From Candidatus Peribacteria bacterium RIFOXYB1_FULL_54_35 (GTDB lineage Bacteria; Patescibacteriota; Gracilibacteria; Peribacterales; Peribacteraceae): DNA of 52,881 bases. The notes beneath the pieces were generated by a model. The model was given only the letters and a program-made list of their open reading frames with translations, was not told where the DNA came from and searched no databases. The DNA lies in the NCBI GenBank assembly GCA_001787755.1, contig MFYJ01000004.1, positions 906-53,786 of the forward strand, in the 5' to 3' direction. A program made the translations under genes and the position numbers. Shown one piece after another: positions 6,809 through 15,280 of the stretch. Numbering within the stretch: the stretch's first letter is position 1; each line of letters starts with the position of its first letter.

Positions 6809-7066
6809 ATGACTTTCTCGGTATACATTATTGAGCTACAAGACGGTTCTTATTACGTTGGGCATACGAATAATCTCGAAAGAAGGCTCGGTGAGCATCA
6901 GCAAGGTATTGCTTGTGTTCATACGAGGAAGATTGCATTCAAACGCCTGTTATGGCACGAAGAACACCCGGATCGGTTACATGCATCAAAGAGAGAGCGT
7001 GAGATAAAAGGCTGGCGACGGGAAAAGAAAGAAAGTTTGTGGAAAGTTGATTCGAGCTCGCCCTGA
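6809..7066 (+). CDS. GIY-YIG family nuclease, small single-domain
   Basis: The 85-residue product is a minimal GIY-YIG domain: VYI at residues 5-7, YYVG at 15-18, then NNLERRLGEH with the conserved Arg, and a C-terminal KREREIKGW segment typical of the UPF0213/YhbQ-like group. Such domains cut DNA through a single metal ion. The last residues (SSSP) and the stop are already part of the repeat TCGCCCTGAG that leads into the 7071-7086 palindrome. TAGAAA (6797-6802, with TG one base upstream) ends 6 nt before ATG, implying a leaderless transcript. The flanking tRNA-end repeats suggest a role in mobility, but a housekeeping DNA-repair role cannot be excluded. Confidence 0.85.
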   Translation: MTFSVYIIELQDGSYYVGHTNNLERRLGEHQQGIACVHTRKIAFKRLLWHEEHPDRLHASKREREIKGWRREKKESLWKVDSSSP

Positions 7067-7070
7067 GAAG

Positions 7071-7086
7071 CCGCGCGTACGCGCGG
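7071..7086. repeat. 16-bp perfect palindrome after GIY-YIG gene
   Basis: CCGCGCGTACGCGCGG is self-complementary. It sits inside CCCTGAG...CGAAGGG, a word pair that also appears in degenerate form near tRNA-Ser (52531-52555). It probably forms the right end structure of the cassette. Confidence 0.75.
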
Positions 7087-7095
7087 CGACGAAGG

Positions 7096-7115
7096 GTCCC
7101 ACCACCCCGGCCATT
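7096..7115 (+). repeat. right direct repeat (partial tRNA-Pro 3' end)
   Basis: This matches 6733-6752 at 19 of 20 bases, including the acceptor 3' strand CACCCCG and the CCA followed by TT. No tRNA body precedes it, so it is a tRNA fragment, not a gene. Confidence 0.8.
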
Positions 7116-7176
7116 GCTTCAAGAAAAAATTTGCAATGGTGCACAATATTAGGAATTCCTGTACCGTATCTCTTCC

Positions 7177-7737
7177 ATGAAAGAAATTGCAGATCAATTA
7201 CTGGTTGCTCTCTTGGGTGGATTGGTTGCATCTGCCGTCACCGCGTTTGTATCCATTCACATTCTACATAGTCAATTCAGAAGAGATGAGAAGATAACCC
7301 GTGAGGGTCGTGTTGCTGAGATTATGCAGAAGATAGAGGGGGCAGTGTGGACAATTTTCAATAGTTTCATTCACAGATGCTCACTGCGTGAAATGCAGGA
7401 GGATGAATTTTACAGGCTCCCCACCGGTGATATTCGAGGGGAGTGGATGATAAAAATATCCGAAGAAAAGATGAAAATTGATCAGCTTGTCTATCAAGCC
7501 GAAAGAGAACTGGCTCAACAGAGAGCATTAATACAGTTATTTATTGGTGATGAAGGTGTCAGTGCATTTGATGAAGTGAATAGTCAAATTCCAAAAATCA
7601 AAGAGGCATTGGGTAGCATCCAAACAAAGGATAGAAAGGTTTGCAGTGTTAGACCTGAAGAAGCGACAAATTGGTGCGAGTATTGTGAGGCACTCTCAAA
7701 GCTCCGTTGCGTGATGCAAGAATACGCGAGAGTTTAA
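7177..7737 (+). CDS. hypothetical membrane-anchored protein
   Basis: The 186-residue product has one N-terminal transmembrane helix (about residues 8-30, LLVALLGGLVASAVTAFVSI) and then a largely helical, charged soluble domain with four Cys residues in the last 60 (CSLRE, CSV, WCEYCEAL, RCV). I recognise no family. It is visibly more A/T-rich than its neighbours and lies just after the GIY-YIG cassette, so it may be a recent arrival. No Shine-Dalgarno is seen before the ATG; TATCTC lies 4 nt upstream but is too close to be a confident -10 box. Confidence 0.6.
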   Translation: MKEIADQLLVALLGGLVASAVTAFVSIHILHSQFRRDEKITREGRVAEIMQKIEGAVWTIFNSFIHRCSLREMQEDEFYRLPTGDIRGEWMIKISEEKMKIDQLVYQAERELAQQRALIQLFIGDEGVSAFDEVNSQIPKIKEALGSIQTKDRKVCSVRPEEATNWCEYCEALSKLRCVMQEYARV

Positions 7738-7747
7738 AGCCAACAGA

Positions 7748-8302
7748 TTACTGCCGCTGATACACACCCATCAGCTCCGCTTGTTTCAGTATGTGCCCTT
7801 CCATCGCTGAGGAAAGTTCCTGTTTCGTTGGCGGGTCATCGAACCGGGGGAGAGGGGCATCGAGCGCGAACAGCCTGAAGAAGTAGCGATGCGATCCTAC
7901 GGGCGGACAGGGTCCGCCGTAGCCGGTGCGTCCCCAGCTGCTAAAGCCCCCGGCACTTCCAGCTGGTTCGGTGCCTTCAGCAATTTCCGTCGTCGTGGGA
8001 TCGATGTTGAAGAGAATCCAGTGGTCCCATGCGCCCATGGGTACATCTGGGTCGTCGCAGATGAGGACGAGACTCTGCGTCCCCTCAGGGACGCCGGAGA
8101 TCTTCAGAGGAGGGCTCATGTCTTCTCCGTCACAGGTGTACCGGGAAGGAATGGATTCTCCGTACGTGAAAGCAGGACTGGTAAGTTCCATGGGAGGGGT
8201 GGGAACAGCAGGTTCGTTCGGTGAAACTTCTTCCTGCCGTGCGCATGCTGCGAGCAGGAGAGTGGAGGTACAAAGAAGGACTGCCGACCGTTTCATAGGC
8301 AT
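7748..8302 (-). CDS. YbhB/YbcL family (PEBP-like) lipoprotein
   Basis: The 184-residue product starts with a lipoprotein signal (MKRSAVLLC, lipobox LAAC at about residue 20) followed by a phosphatidylethanolamine-binding-protein fold. Family motifs are visible: YTCDGEDMSPPLKISGVPEGTQSL with its DxSPPL-type segment, CDDPDVPMGAWDHWILFNI, and GGPCPPVGSHRYFF. YbhB/YbcL proteins are small ligand-binding proteins of uncertain bacterial function; being lipid-anchored, this one would act outside the cytoplasmic membrane. Its start follows the cyclase-family gene stop with no gap, so the two are probably co-transcribed. M1 and M3 are alternative starts. Confidence 0.88.
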   Translation of the reverse strand: MPMKRSAVLLCTSTLLLAACARQEEVSPNEPAVPTPPMELTSPAFTYGESIPSRYTCDGEDMSPPLKISGVPEGTQSLVLICDDPDVPMGAWDHWILFNIDPTTTEIAEGTEPAGSAGGFSSWGRTGYGGPCPPVGSHRYFFRLFALDAPLPRFDDPPTKQELSSAMEGHILKQAELMGVYQRQ

Positions 8303-9133
8303 TTACGGAAGAATGGCGAAGACGCGCGCCGGGAATCCGGAGCCGCCTTTCGGTTTGGGCCACGATGCAATCACGATTGCGCCGGATTCAGGCACCTGGT
8401 CGAGATTGGCAAGCAGCTCTATCTGGTACCGGTTCTGGCGGAGGACGTAGTCTTCCAGCGCATAGTTGTCTTCTGTGGTGGAGAGACCGGGATCGGTATC
8501 GGTGGTTTCATGGCCGACTGCGGTAATGCCGCGTTCTCCCATGAGGTATGTGAGCACCTCCTGGCTCCAGCCAGGGTAGTGGTTCACTCCTTCTGCATCC
8601 TTGTTCTGCATAGCTTCCTCGTCCGGCCAGCGCTTGGACCAGTCGGTGCGCATGGCGACGAAGCTTCCGGACGGGACAAGACCGTGACGAGACTCCCAGT
8701 TGCGGACATCATCCATCGTGATGGTGTAATCAGGGTTTTCCTCCACAAGGCTGTGAACGTCGATTACCACGAGCGGAAGTACCATCTCTTTCAGAGTTAT
8801 TTCGTCCACTGAACGTCCACCCTCGACGAAGTGAACGGGTGGGTCCACATGCGTTCCCCACTGCCCGACGTGCTTGTACGTTTGCAGGAAGAAACCGTCT
8901 TTGTGTGTGAAGAGCGTCTCACGTTCCTCATCCGGCAGGAGAGGGTGGTGGGGGATGCCCGGTTCGAACGCATGAGTGAGGTCGACGAATGTCTTCCCCT
9001 GCAGGATGCTCAGTATGGCGAGCAGGTCTGGTTCCGGAGGTTCTGCGGGTTGCTCGGATACCGGTGTGCACGAAGTGAGCAGGAGACCGAAGACGGCGAA
9101 GCTAAGCAGCAGGATGATGGGTTTGCGTGTCAT
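8303..9133 (-). CDS. cyclase/KynB-family metal hydrolase, lipoprotein
   Basis: The 276-residue product carries a lipoprotein signal ending in LLTSC (Cys at ~22) and a putative cyclase domain (PF04199 type). The metal-binding signature QWGTHVDPPVHF (HxGTHxDxPxH family pattern with Gln in the first position) lies at about residue 92, and a second His cluster VGHETTDTDPG at about 197. Relatives hydrolyse N-formylkynurenine, isatin or other cyclic amides; the substrate here cannot be told. It is the first gene of a two-gene unit with the PEBP-like lipoprotein and diverges from the DNA glycosylase gene across a 123-bp region that contains a 12-bp palindrome. Confidence 0.85.
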   Translation of the reverse strand: MTRKPIILLLSFAVFGLLLTSCTPVSEQPAEPPEPDLLAILSILQGKTFVDLTHAFEPGIPHHPLLPDEERETLFTHKDGFFLQTYKHVGQWGTHVDPPVHFVEGGRSVDEITLKEMVLPLVVIDVHSLVEENPDYTITMDDVRNWESRHGLVPSGSFVAMRTDWSKRWPDEEAMQNKDAEGVNHYPGWSQEVLTYLMGERGITAVGHETTDTDPGLSTTEDNYALEDYVLRQNRYQIELLANLDQVPESGAIVIASWPKPKGGSGFPARVFAILP

Positions 9134-9162
9134 GGTGAGGAGGCGAAAAAAGTCCGGTTGCA

Positions 9163-9174
9163 GAGCGTACGCTC
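9163..9174. promoter_or_regulatory. 12-bp palindrome in divergent intergenic region
   Basis: GAGCGTACGCTC is perfectly self-complementary and lies between the divergent cyclase-family and DNA glycosylase genes. It could be an operator for either; no factor is known. Confidence 0.35.
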
Positions 9175-9244
9175 ATTGCCCAAGAAAGCAATTGCCTGTG
9201 GAAGAGTAGAAGGCATTTATTTCAGTCTTCTGCGCGATTGCCGG

Positions 9245-9250
9245 TATAAT
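9245..9250 (+). promoter_or_regulatory. -10 box of DNA glycosylase gene, leaderless spacing
   Basis: A consensus TATAAT ends 6 nt before the ATG at 9257, so transcription would start at or next to the A of the start codon. The -35 region is weak. Confidence 0.7.
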
Positions 9251-9256
9251 TTCCCT

Positions 9257-9784
9257 ATGCATACTGCCGGATCAGCTCGTGCAACAACGTTGCAGTCGGC
9301 ATTTTTTGCCCGGCAGGTGCTCCCTGTCGCGCAGGAACTTCTTGGGAAGTACCTTGTCTCGCCTTGTGGGGAAGGAATGATCACGGAAGTGGAGGCGTAC
9401 GACGGCCCGGAAGACAAAGCCTGCCACGGGCGTTTTGGTTTTACGGAGAGAACTGCTCCCATGTTCGGTCCTCCGGGACACTGGTATGTGTACCTCGTGT
9501 ATGGCATGTATTGGATGCTCAATATCGTGACCGATACGGAGGGATATCCGTCCGCTGTGCTCATCCGCGGTGTCGGGGAATGGCATGGTCCCGGTAAGAT
9601 CACCAAAGCGCTCGGCATAGATGGGTCTATGAGCGGGAAGAATGCAGATGAACAATCAGGTCTCTGGATGGAAGATCGTGGTGTACGTGTATTGTCCTCT
9701 CAAATTAGGCGCACGCCACGTGTTGGCATTGGGTACGCGGGAGAGTGGAAAGATGTGCCCTATCGGTTCGTTCTTGCTCAGTAG
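9257..9784 (+). CDS. DNA-3-methyladenine glycosylase (MPG/AAG family)
   Basis: The 175-residue product is a full-length methylpurine DNA glycosylase, which excises alkylated purines in base-excision repair. Family hallmarks in order are LLGKYLVSP, EVEAYDGPEDKACH with the catalytic Glu region (~residues 45-58), RTAPMFGPPGHWYVYLVYGMYWMLN (~67-91) and GPGKITKALGI. The longer upstream frame is ignored because the consensus -10 box lies 6 nt before this ATG and the protein aligns from here. The last 7 bases overlap the end of the convergent glycosyltransferase gene. Confidence 0.93.
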   Translation: MHTAGSARATTLQSAFFARQVLPVAQELLGKYLVSPCGEGMITEVEAYDGPEDKACHGRFGFTERTAPMFGPPGHWYVYLVYGMYWMLNIVTDTEGYPSAVLIRGVGEWHGPGKITKALGIDGSMSGKNADEQSGLWMEDRGVRVLSSQIRRTPRVGIGYAGEWKDVPYRFVLAQ

Positions 9785-11100
9785 ATGGGCACCGTATAGT
9801 TGAGGAAAACGAAGAGCAGCAGGAGAGCGAGTGATCCAGACATGATGAGTGGTCTGAAGCGGGAAAACATTTTTATGTGGAGTATGTAGTGGACGCAGTA
9901 GGCTACTGCGAAGGGCATCCAGAGGAGCGCAGGGGCGATGTATTTTGCTTTGATGACGCCCCAGTTCCATACGGGATATTTGAAAATGAATGCGAGCATC
10001 GCGAGGAAGAATATGCAGCTCAGGGCGAAAAGCACTTTGCCGAAGCTATGGAACGCATCTGTGTGACTGCGGGAGCGAATAATAAAAAGCAGGCTGCCTG
10101 CTGTGACGGGAACCAGGAAAAAGAAGTAGTAGAACGTACTGATGAGATCGGAGAGAGGGGACTGGAGACCGCCGATGTATTTCTCTCTAATCCAGGTCTG
10201 CAGCCATACCCTGTGGATGACGGAATCCTGTATCGGCGACGTTCTCTCCGAGAAGAACTTGCGGGGGATTCTCATGGTATGAGTGAAGAAACCAATGACA
10301 TCCTCATTCCGGATGGAGCGCTGCTTCGCCAGTTCTATGCGCTTGAGCCAGCTCATATTCATGGGGAACAGGTCGCCCTCCTGGGCAAAATTGCGGCTGA
10401 TGTACAGGGGAGAGATGAGCAGGGCAACAATGAGGAAAACGACCAGTTGTTCCTTCATTGTTTTCCAAAGCACCTCTGGATTACGCACAAGAACGATGCA
10501 GAAAGGGATGGCGAAACTGAGGAGGCCGGTGTATTTGTTCAGCAAACCTCCGGTAAACGAGAGGAGCAGCGCACAGAGAAGGATGAGTCTTCTGGCGGAG
10601 AGTTTCTCTCCGGCAGAGTTCCAGTAGAGTGCAGTACTGAAATACAGCGAGAGCATGGTGAAGAAATACGCAGCAGGCTCATAATCCGAGGCTGTGGAGA
10701 GAAATATGAAGATCGGGAGAGCGCTTGAGAGATAAAGAAAAACGATTCCTTCAAGTGAACTCAGCACCCCCATGCGCTTGAGAGAAGCCCGCAGCAGCAG
10801 GAATGCAAAGAGCATGGAAACCCAGGAAAAAATCTGGCTGCTCAGGGGGACGTTGCCGACGAGGAGGGAGAGAATTTTGACAGAGAAGAAAGAGAATGGC
10901 GGATGGAAGCAATTGAAGCATTCCCGCGTGCCCGGCAGCAATTTTCCGGGGGAGACGTGATCAACCACTTCGAAAAATTGGAACGCGTCGTGCCCCTGCT
11001 GTGATCCTAGTTCAGAGCCGAGGAGGTGGATCTGCAGAGCGAGAACGCAGAAGAGAAGGGAGAACTCACACAGCCTCAGGAGACGGTTGACATTGGGCAT
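9778..11100 (-). CDS. GT-C membrane glycosyltransferase paralogue 5 of 5
   Basis: The 440-residue product has roughly ten transmembrane helices and a large first extracytoplasmic loop. It resembles GT39/ArnT-like lipid-linked-sugar transferases. The loop carries GHDAFQFF and ECFNCFHPPFSFF, a CxxCxHPPF motif shared with paralogues 2 and 3. The C-terminal part holds KAKYIAPALLWMPF and ends NYTVPIY. The ATG at 11100 overlaps the TAA of the preceding gene (TAATG), implying translational coupling. It is last in the glycan operon. Such enzymes use polyprenyl-phosphate sugars outside the membrane; donor and acceptor are unknown. Confidence 0.8.
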   Translation of the reverse strand: MPNVNRLLRLCEFSLLFCVLALQIHLLGSELGSQQGHDAFQFFEVVDHVSPGKLLPGTRECFNCFHPPFSFFSVKILSLLVGNVPLSSQIFSWVSMLFAFLLLRASLKRMGVLSSLEGIVFLYLSSALPIFIFLSTASDYEPAAYFFTMLSLYFSTALYWNSAGEKLSARRLILLCALLLSFTGGLLNKYTGLLSFAIPFCIVLVRNPEVLWKTMKEQLVVFLIVALLISPLYISRNFAQEGDLFPMNMSWLKRIELAKQRSIRNEDVIGFFTHTMRIPRKFFSERTSPIQDSVIHRVWLQTWIREKYIGGLQSPLSDLISTFYYFFFLVPVTAGSLLFIIRSRSHTDAFHSFGKVLFALSCIFFLAMLAFIFKYPVWNWGVIKAKYIAPALLWMPFAVAYCVHYILHIKMFSRFRPLIMSGSLALLLLFVFLNYTVPIY

Positions 11101-12452
11101 TAGTACACGGGGAGGAGGTGATTTACAGTCATAAAGAGGAGGAGGAGTGCGAAGAGAGAACTCCGGAATATTTTGCCTTGGAGAACCTGTCCGAGTGAGC
11201 AGGCAGCAACACCGAAGCAGAAGGGTATCCAGAGCACAGCAGATGCAATGTATTTGGGTTTGAAGAGAGCCCAGTCGAAGAGCGGATACTCGTAGGCGAA
11301 CCTGAGGATAGCTATGAGAAGGAGGACAGTGTGCAGAAAGAGAATCCATCCGAAGTGATTCAGAGAACGGGGGAGGCTGTTCCTGCCTGCAAAAAATATG
11401 AGGAATCCGAACGCGAAGAGTGGGAGGGAAAACGTCGCATAGAATGTGCTTATGATCGAGGAGAGAGGTCCCTGTGTCATCCAGTAGCGGTCAGTTTTCC
11501 AAGTGTGAAACCATAGGTGATGCCAGAGGGAGTTCTGGATGGAGTACGTTCCTCCGAAGAGTTGGGCAGGAACGCGGAGCATATGGGCGGTGAAGAGGAG
11601 TGGATGTGCGTCCCGCTCCGCACGCGTCTTCTGCAGATCTTCCGGGCGTTGCCATTCCATCCCTACAGGCAGCCATTTTCCCGTTTCCTTGAAATAGCGG
11701 GTGTAGTAGTAAGGAGCTGCTGCTGCAGCAGCAATGCTTCCCGCAATGCAGCAGGTGAGAAGTGCCTTCCCCATACTCTTTCTGTCAGAGCGAATGAAGA
11801 GGATGAAGATGGGGAATAAGAAATTCAGAATGCAGGAGTATTTTGTGTAGAGGTCAGCTGTGAGAGCGGTGGTGAGCAGCAAGGTCTGGAGCAGAAAGAT
11901 AGAGGTTGGTTTCTGCTGCTGAGGATTCCAGAAGAGGGAGACGCTGGCGTACAAAGAGAGAATGGACAGGAAGAACTGGAAGGTGTCGTAGGTGCTTGCC
12001 CTCGTGAGATAGATGAAGACAGGGAGCGAGAGAGCACTGTAGAGAAAAGTGACGCCAGCAGCTGTGTGGAGAATGTGTATATCAGATAGCGTTTTTCGCA
12101 GGAGGAAGAATGCGCCAAGGATGCTCAGGGAAGAGAGGATCTGTGCACCTGTTGCAAGGTTTCCTGTGAAGGATGAGAGGGTAGCTGTGAGGAGGAAACT
12201 GAGGGGCGGATGGTAACTTGAGTACGTTGCTTGCAGCGGTACGAGTATTCCGAAGTGACGATAGGCGATAACTGTCCGCAGGAAATCGTGAGAGTCGTGG
12301 CCGATAATCTCGCCCCAGTACCGTGCGAGAACGACAACGTGGAGGATGAGAAATGTACCCAGAAGAATCCGTTCAAGACAGCATGGGAAATGCCCAGATC
12401 CTGCTGAGGTATTTTCTTGTTTTGCCGAGGTTGAAGGTCTTCTTGCTGGCAT
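11100..12452 (-). CDS. GT-C membrane glycosyltransferase paralogue 4 of 5
   Basis: The 450-residue product belongs to the same family, with about ten membrane helices after a 30-residue cytoplasmic N-terminus. It forms a subgroup with paralogue 1. Both have WGEIxGHD in the first loop, YHPPLSFLL without the two cysteines, FTGN, and the same C-terminus VNHLLPVY. The ATG at 12452 was chosen; a TTG at 12473 would add seven residues. A gap of about 140 bp separates it from the upstream paralogue, containing a 13-bp palindrome TGTCCAGTGGACA (12531-12543). Confidence 0.8.
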   Translation of the reverse strand: MPARRPSTSAKQENTSAGSGHFPCCLERILLGTFLILHVVVLARYWGEIIGHDSHDFLRTVIAYRHFGILVPLQATYSSYHPPLSFLLTATLSSFTGNLATGAQILSSLSILGAFFLLRKTLSDIHILHTAAGVTFLYSALSLPVFIYLTRASTYDTFQFFLSILSLYASVSLFWNPQQQKPTSIFLLQTLLLTTALTADLYTKYSCILNFLFPIFILFIRSDRKSMGKALLTCCIAGSIAAAAAAPYYYTRYFKETGKWLPVGMEWQRPEDLQKTRAERDAHPLLFTAHMLRVPAQLFGGTYSIQNSLWHHLWFHTWKTDRYWMTQGPLSSIISTFYATFSLPLFAFGFLIFFAGRNSLPRSLNHFGWILFLHTVLLLIAILRFAYEYPLFDWALFKPKYIASAVLWIPFCFGVAACSLGQVLQGKIFRSSLFALLLLFMTVNHLLPVY

Positions 12453-12592
12453 AGTGACGTTTTTTGATAGCAAGTATCCGAGAAGGAGTCATTCTATAGC
12501 TGTGCATATGTTCATGGGGAAACAGTGCTGTGTCCAGTGGACAACAACATAGTTGATGATACACACGCGGCGGCTGGAGTGATGTTTCCTGC

Positions 12593-13924
12593 TCAGTAGA
12601 CGGGAACTGTGTGGTTGAGAACGACGAAGAGCAGAAGAAAACCAAGCAATCCGGTGCTAATGAACGGCTTATAACGGAGGAATTTTTGTGAGAGCTGCGC
12701 AGAATGGACACAGTAGCCAGAAGCGAAAGGTATCCAGAGAAGGGCGGGAGCGATGTACGTTGCCTTGATGACTTCTTGCATTCCGAGAGGATAAACGTAG
12801 GCGAAGGCCAGCTGGGCAAGCGAAAAAAGGGTGGAGAGCAAGAGGAGGATATTGCCAAAATCATGGAGAGGTTCCTGCTGCTTGCGTCTTCGGAACGCAA
12901 ACAGGGTACTTCCCAGAAGCACAGGAAGGATGAACAGGAAGAAGTAGACATTGCTTATGTATCCGGAGAGCGCGGACTTTGGTCCGTGGAGTTCCCAGTG
13001 ATTATTTTCTCTCTTCCATGTCTGCAGCCATATTGTGTGGAAGAAGGAGTTGTCGAGAGGAGTGTTCAGTTCGAGGAAAGAACGATCAGTGATACGCATG
13101 ATGTATGCAATGTAGTCGAATCGATCTGCGTCACGAAGTGCACGCAGTCTTTCAAGATCTCTTTCAAAATGCATACCCATATATGTGGGGAAGAGTTCCC
13201 CTTCCTGAAGGTAGTTGCGCCGGATGTAGATTGGCGAGATAAGGATGGCTGTTAGGAGGCCGATAATGGCGATTTCGCTGCATGATCGTAAGAGAGCGGG
13301 ACGGCAACGTATGAGAACGACAATACAGGGGATGCCAATATTCAGTATTCCGGTGTACTTATTTTGCAGCCCGAGCACGAGGGTGAAGAGCAGAAAAACC
13401 AAGTGCATCAATCGTTTTTTGAAATGCCACTGCACAGGGGGATCCCAGAAGAGCAGGATACTGAGGTACAGAGTGAGTATGCTGAAGAGATACGCAGCAG
13501 AGTCGTACGTGCTTGCTGTGGAGAGGAAAATGAAGATCGGAAGAGCACTTGTGCAGTACAAAAAGAGTATTCCCGGGAGAGTGTGCAGGATGCCGATGTG
13601 CTTCAAGGCAGCCCGGAGGAGGAGGAAAGCAAGGAGCAGAGAGAGCCACGAGAGAATCTGACTACTTACGACAAGATCCCCCACGATCCAGTTGGTCATC
13701 ATCGTCGAAAGAAATGAGAAAGGGGGGTGGTAGCAACTGGCACAATCATTGATACCAGGAAATGGTTGACCCGGTTTGAACAGCTCAGCTGCGGAGATAA
13801 AGATTTTCGCATCGAATCCTTGGAGGGATCCCCATTCTCTGAAGAACAGGTATCCCTTGAGGAAGAGTGCCAATGCAAGAAGCGCGTATTCGATCCGCCT
13901 GTATTGCTGTGAGACATTGGTCAT
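12593..13924 (-). CDS. GT-C membrane glycosyltransferase paralogue 3 of 5
   Basis: The 443-residue product shows the same topology. First-loop signatures are QGFDAKIF and DCASCYHPPFSFL (CxxCxHPPF). The C-terminal part has KATYIAPALLWIPFASGYCVH and ends NHTVPVY. The start at 13924 is the ATG that aligns with the paralogues (short Arg/Tyr-rich tail, then the first helix); the longer upstream frame is Pro/His-rich and would overlap the next gene. It lies 26 nt after the stop of paralogue 2. Confidence 0.8.
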   Translation of the reverse strand: MTNVSQQYRRIEYALLALALFLKGYLFFREWGSLQGFDAKIFISAAELFKPGQPFPGINDCASCYHPPFSFLSTMMTNWIVGDLVVSSQILSWLSLLLAFLLLRAALKHIGILHTLPGILFLYCTSALPIFIFLSTASTYDSAAYLFSILTLYLSILLFWDPPVQWHFKKRLMHLVFLLFTLVLGLQNKYTGILNIGIPCIVVLIRCRPALLRSCSEIAIIGLLTAILISPIYIRRNYLQEGELFPTYMGMHFERDLERLRALRDADRFDYIAYIMRITDRSFLELNTPLDNSFFHTIWLQTWKRENNHWELHGPKSALSGYISNVYFFLFILPVLLGSTLFAFRRRKQQEPLHDFGNILLLLSTLFSLAQLAFAYVYPLGMQEVIKATYIAPALLWIPFASGYCVHSAQLSQKFLRYKPFISTGLLGFLLLFVVLNHTVPVY

Positions 13925-13950
13925 GATGAGTGATGTAGTGTGTCCTCGGG

Positions 13951-15279
13951 TTAGTAGATGGGGATGGTGTGGTTGAGGAGAAGGAAAGCAGTGAGGCATG
14001 CCATGCACACAAGTACGTATTGCTTGTGGTATGCCTTATGCTGCCAGCGAGTACTGAGCAGGTGTGCTGAGTACGCGACGGCGAAAGGGATCCACAGGAT
14101 TGCTGGTGCAATGTATTTTGCTTTCATGACAGCCCATGCCCATGCAGGGAACAGGAATGCTATGCGCAGCTGTGCGGTGCAGAAGAGGAGACCGACAATG
14201 AGCAGGATCATGCCGAAGTCGTGCAGAGCCGTCCGTTGTTTTTGGAAGTCTTTTAGAAAAAGGACTGTACCAAGGAGCACCGGGAGCAGAAACAGGTAGA
14301 TGTAGATATCGCTCAGTATGGGAGGAGAGAGGTTCCTGTTGTCCCTGAGTCGGAAAGGGCGCTTCCATGTGTGGTACCACATAATGTTCCAGAATGAGCT
14401 GTTGTCTGGTTCAATGCTTCCGGGTGAGAGGCGAGGTATACGCACGATGTCGAGAAAAAACACAAGAGGATTTCTGTCACGTATTTCCCGACGTCTGAAC
14501 ATATGTTCCATTTCTCTCTGCCCCCCCGTCCATTCCATATTGACGGGGAAGATCTTCCCTTCCGTTTGATAGTAGCGGTGGTAGTACAGCGGGCTTGCTA
14601 TGAGAGCGGCGAGCACACAAGAGAGGAGGAGCAGTGGGAGGGTGCGGAAAGCGGATCGTGACTGAGCACGCACGCAGAGCACAACGAATGGAATGCAGAA
14701 ATTGAGGATGCCAGGGAATTTGGTGTACATGCCAAGTGCAAGTACACCAGTGAGAGCTAGTGTGAGAATTACACCACGGCGATAAGGAACGGGGGTTCCC
14801 CAGAGTAATTCCACACTGATGAGCAGTGTGAGGACTGTCCACAGGAATGACACTGTTTCGAAGGAGACTTCCCACGAGAGGAACACGAAGAGCGGGAGAC
14901 CGGCTGTGAAGTAGAGGAAGAGCACACCGAAGAGAGTGTGGAGGAGGCCTGTGTGCTTCAGTATGAGCCGGAGTGAAAAAAAGATGCCGATCATGCTGAG
15001 AGCAGAGAGGAGTTCCGCAGCTGTGATGCCATTTCCTGTGAGCCGCGAGAGCAGTGTGGCTGCAAGGAATCCAAAGGGGGGGTGATAGCAGTTGTAACAG
15101 TCCCGTATGCCAGGGTACGTGGGGGACATGCGGATGTAGTCAAGGACCGTGAGAAAATGATCGATATCGAATCCCTGCGGGATGCCCCACTGGGAGAGGA
15201 GGAGATATGCTTTGAGCATCAGCACGAGCACGAGGAGCAGGTATTCAGTTCGTCTGTATTCCCGGAGGCAATTGGGCAT
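13951..15279 (-). CDS. GT-C membrane glycosyltransferase paralogue 2 of 5
   Basis: The 442-residue product has the same topology. It begins MPNCLREYRRTEYLL, close to the MPNVNRLLRLCEF start of paralogue 5, and carries QGFDIDHF, DCYNCYHPPFGFL (CxxCxHPPF), KAKYIAPAILWIPFAVAYSAH and the terminal NHTIPIY. Its ATG lies one base after the stop of paralogue 1, so the two are probably translated together. No substrate can be assigned. Confidence 0.8.
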   Translation of the reverse strand: MPNCLREYRRTEYLLLVLVLMLKAYLLLSQWGIPQGFDIDHFLTVLDYIRMSPTYPGIRDCYNCYHPPFGFLAATLLSRLTGNGITAAELLSALSMIGIFFSLRLILKHTGLLHTLFGVLFLYFTAGLPLFVFLSWEVSFETVSFLWTVLTLLISVELLWGTPVPYRRGVILTLALTGVLALGMYTKFPGILNFCIPFVVLCVRAQSRSAFRTLPLLLLSCVLAALIASPLYYHRYYQTEGKIFPVNMEWTGGQREMEHMFRRREIRDRNPLVFFLDIVRIPRLSPGSIEPDNSSFWNIMWYHTWKRPFRLRDNRNLSPPILSDIYIYLFLLPVLLGTVLFLKDFQKQRTALHDFGMILLIVGLLFCTAQLRIAFLFPAWAWAVMKAKYIAPAILWIPFAVAYSAHLLSTRWQHKAYHKQYVLVCMACLTAFLLLNHTIPIY

Positions 15280-15280
15280 G

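Larger units (their letters stand above)
6753..7115 (+). mobile_element. candidate GIY-YIG mini-element inserted at tRNA-Pro
   Basis: The 363-bp unit contains a 9-bp hairpin (6754-6774), a second small hairpin ATGGC-AA-GCCAT (6777-6788), a GIY-YIG nuclease gene (6809-7066), a 16-bp perfect palindrome (7071-7086) and a copy of the tRNA 3' end (7096-7115). Direct repeats at both ends with a nuclease between them suggest a site-specific mobile unit that regenerates the tRNA end on insertion. There is no integrase or reverse transcriptase, so the mechanism is unknown. The interpretation is inference from structure. Confidence 0.55.

Noticed and set aside
7096-7115. Second tRNA-Pro gene
   Set aside because: Only the 3' 18 bases with CCA are present; no D or anticodon arm precedes them.
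9877-10728. Plus-strand 283-residue open frame opposite GT-C paralogue 5
   Set aside because: Glu/Arg-rich antisense shadow of a membrane-protein gene; similar shadows occur opposite all five paralogues.
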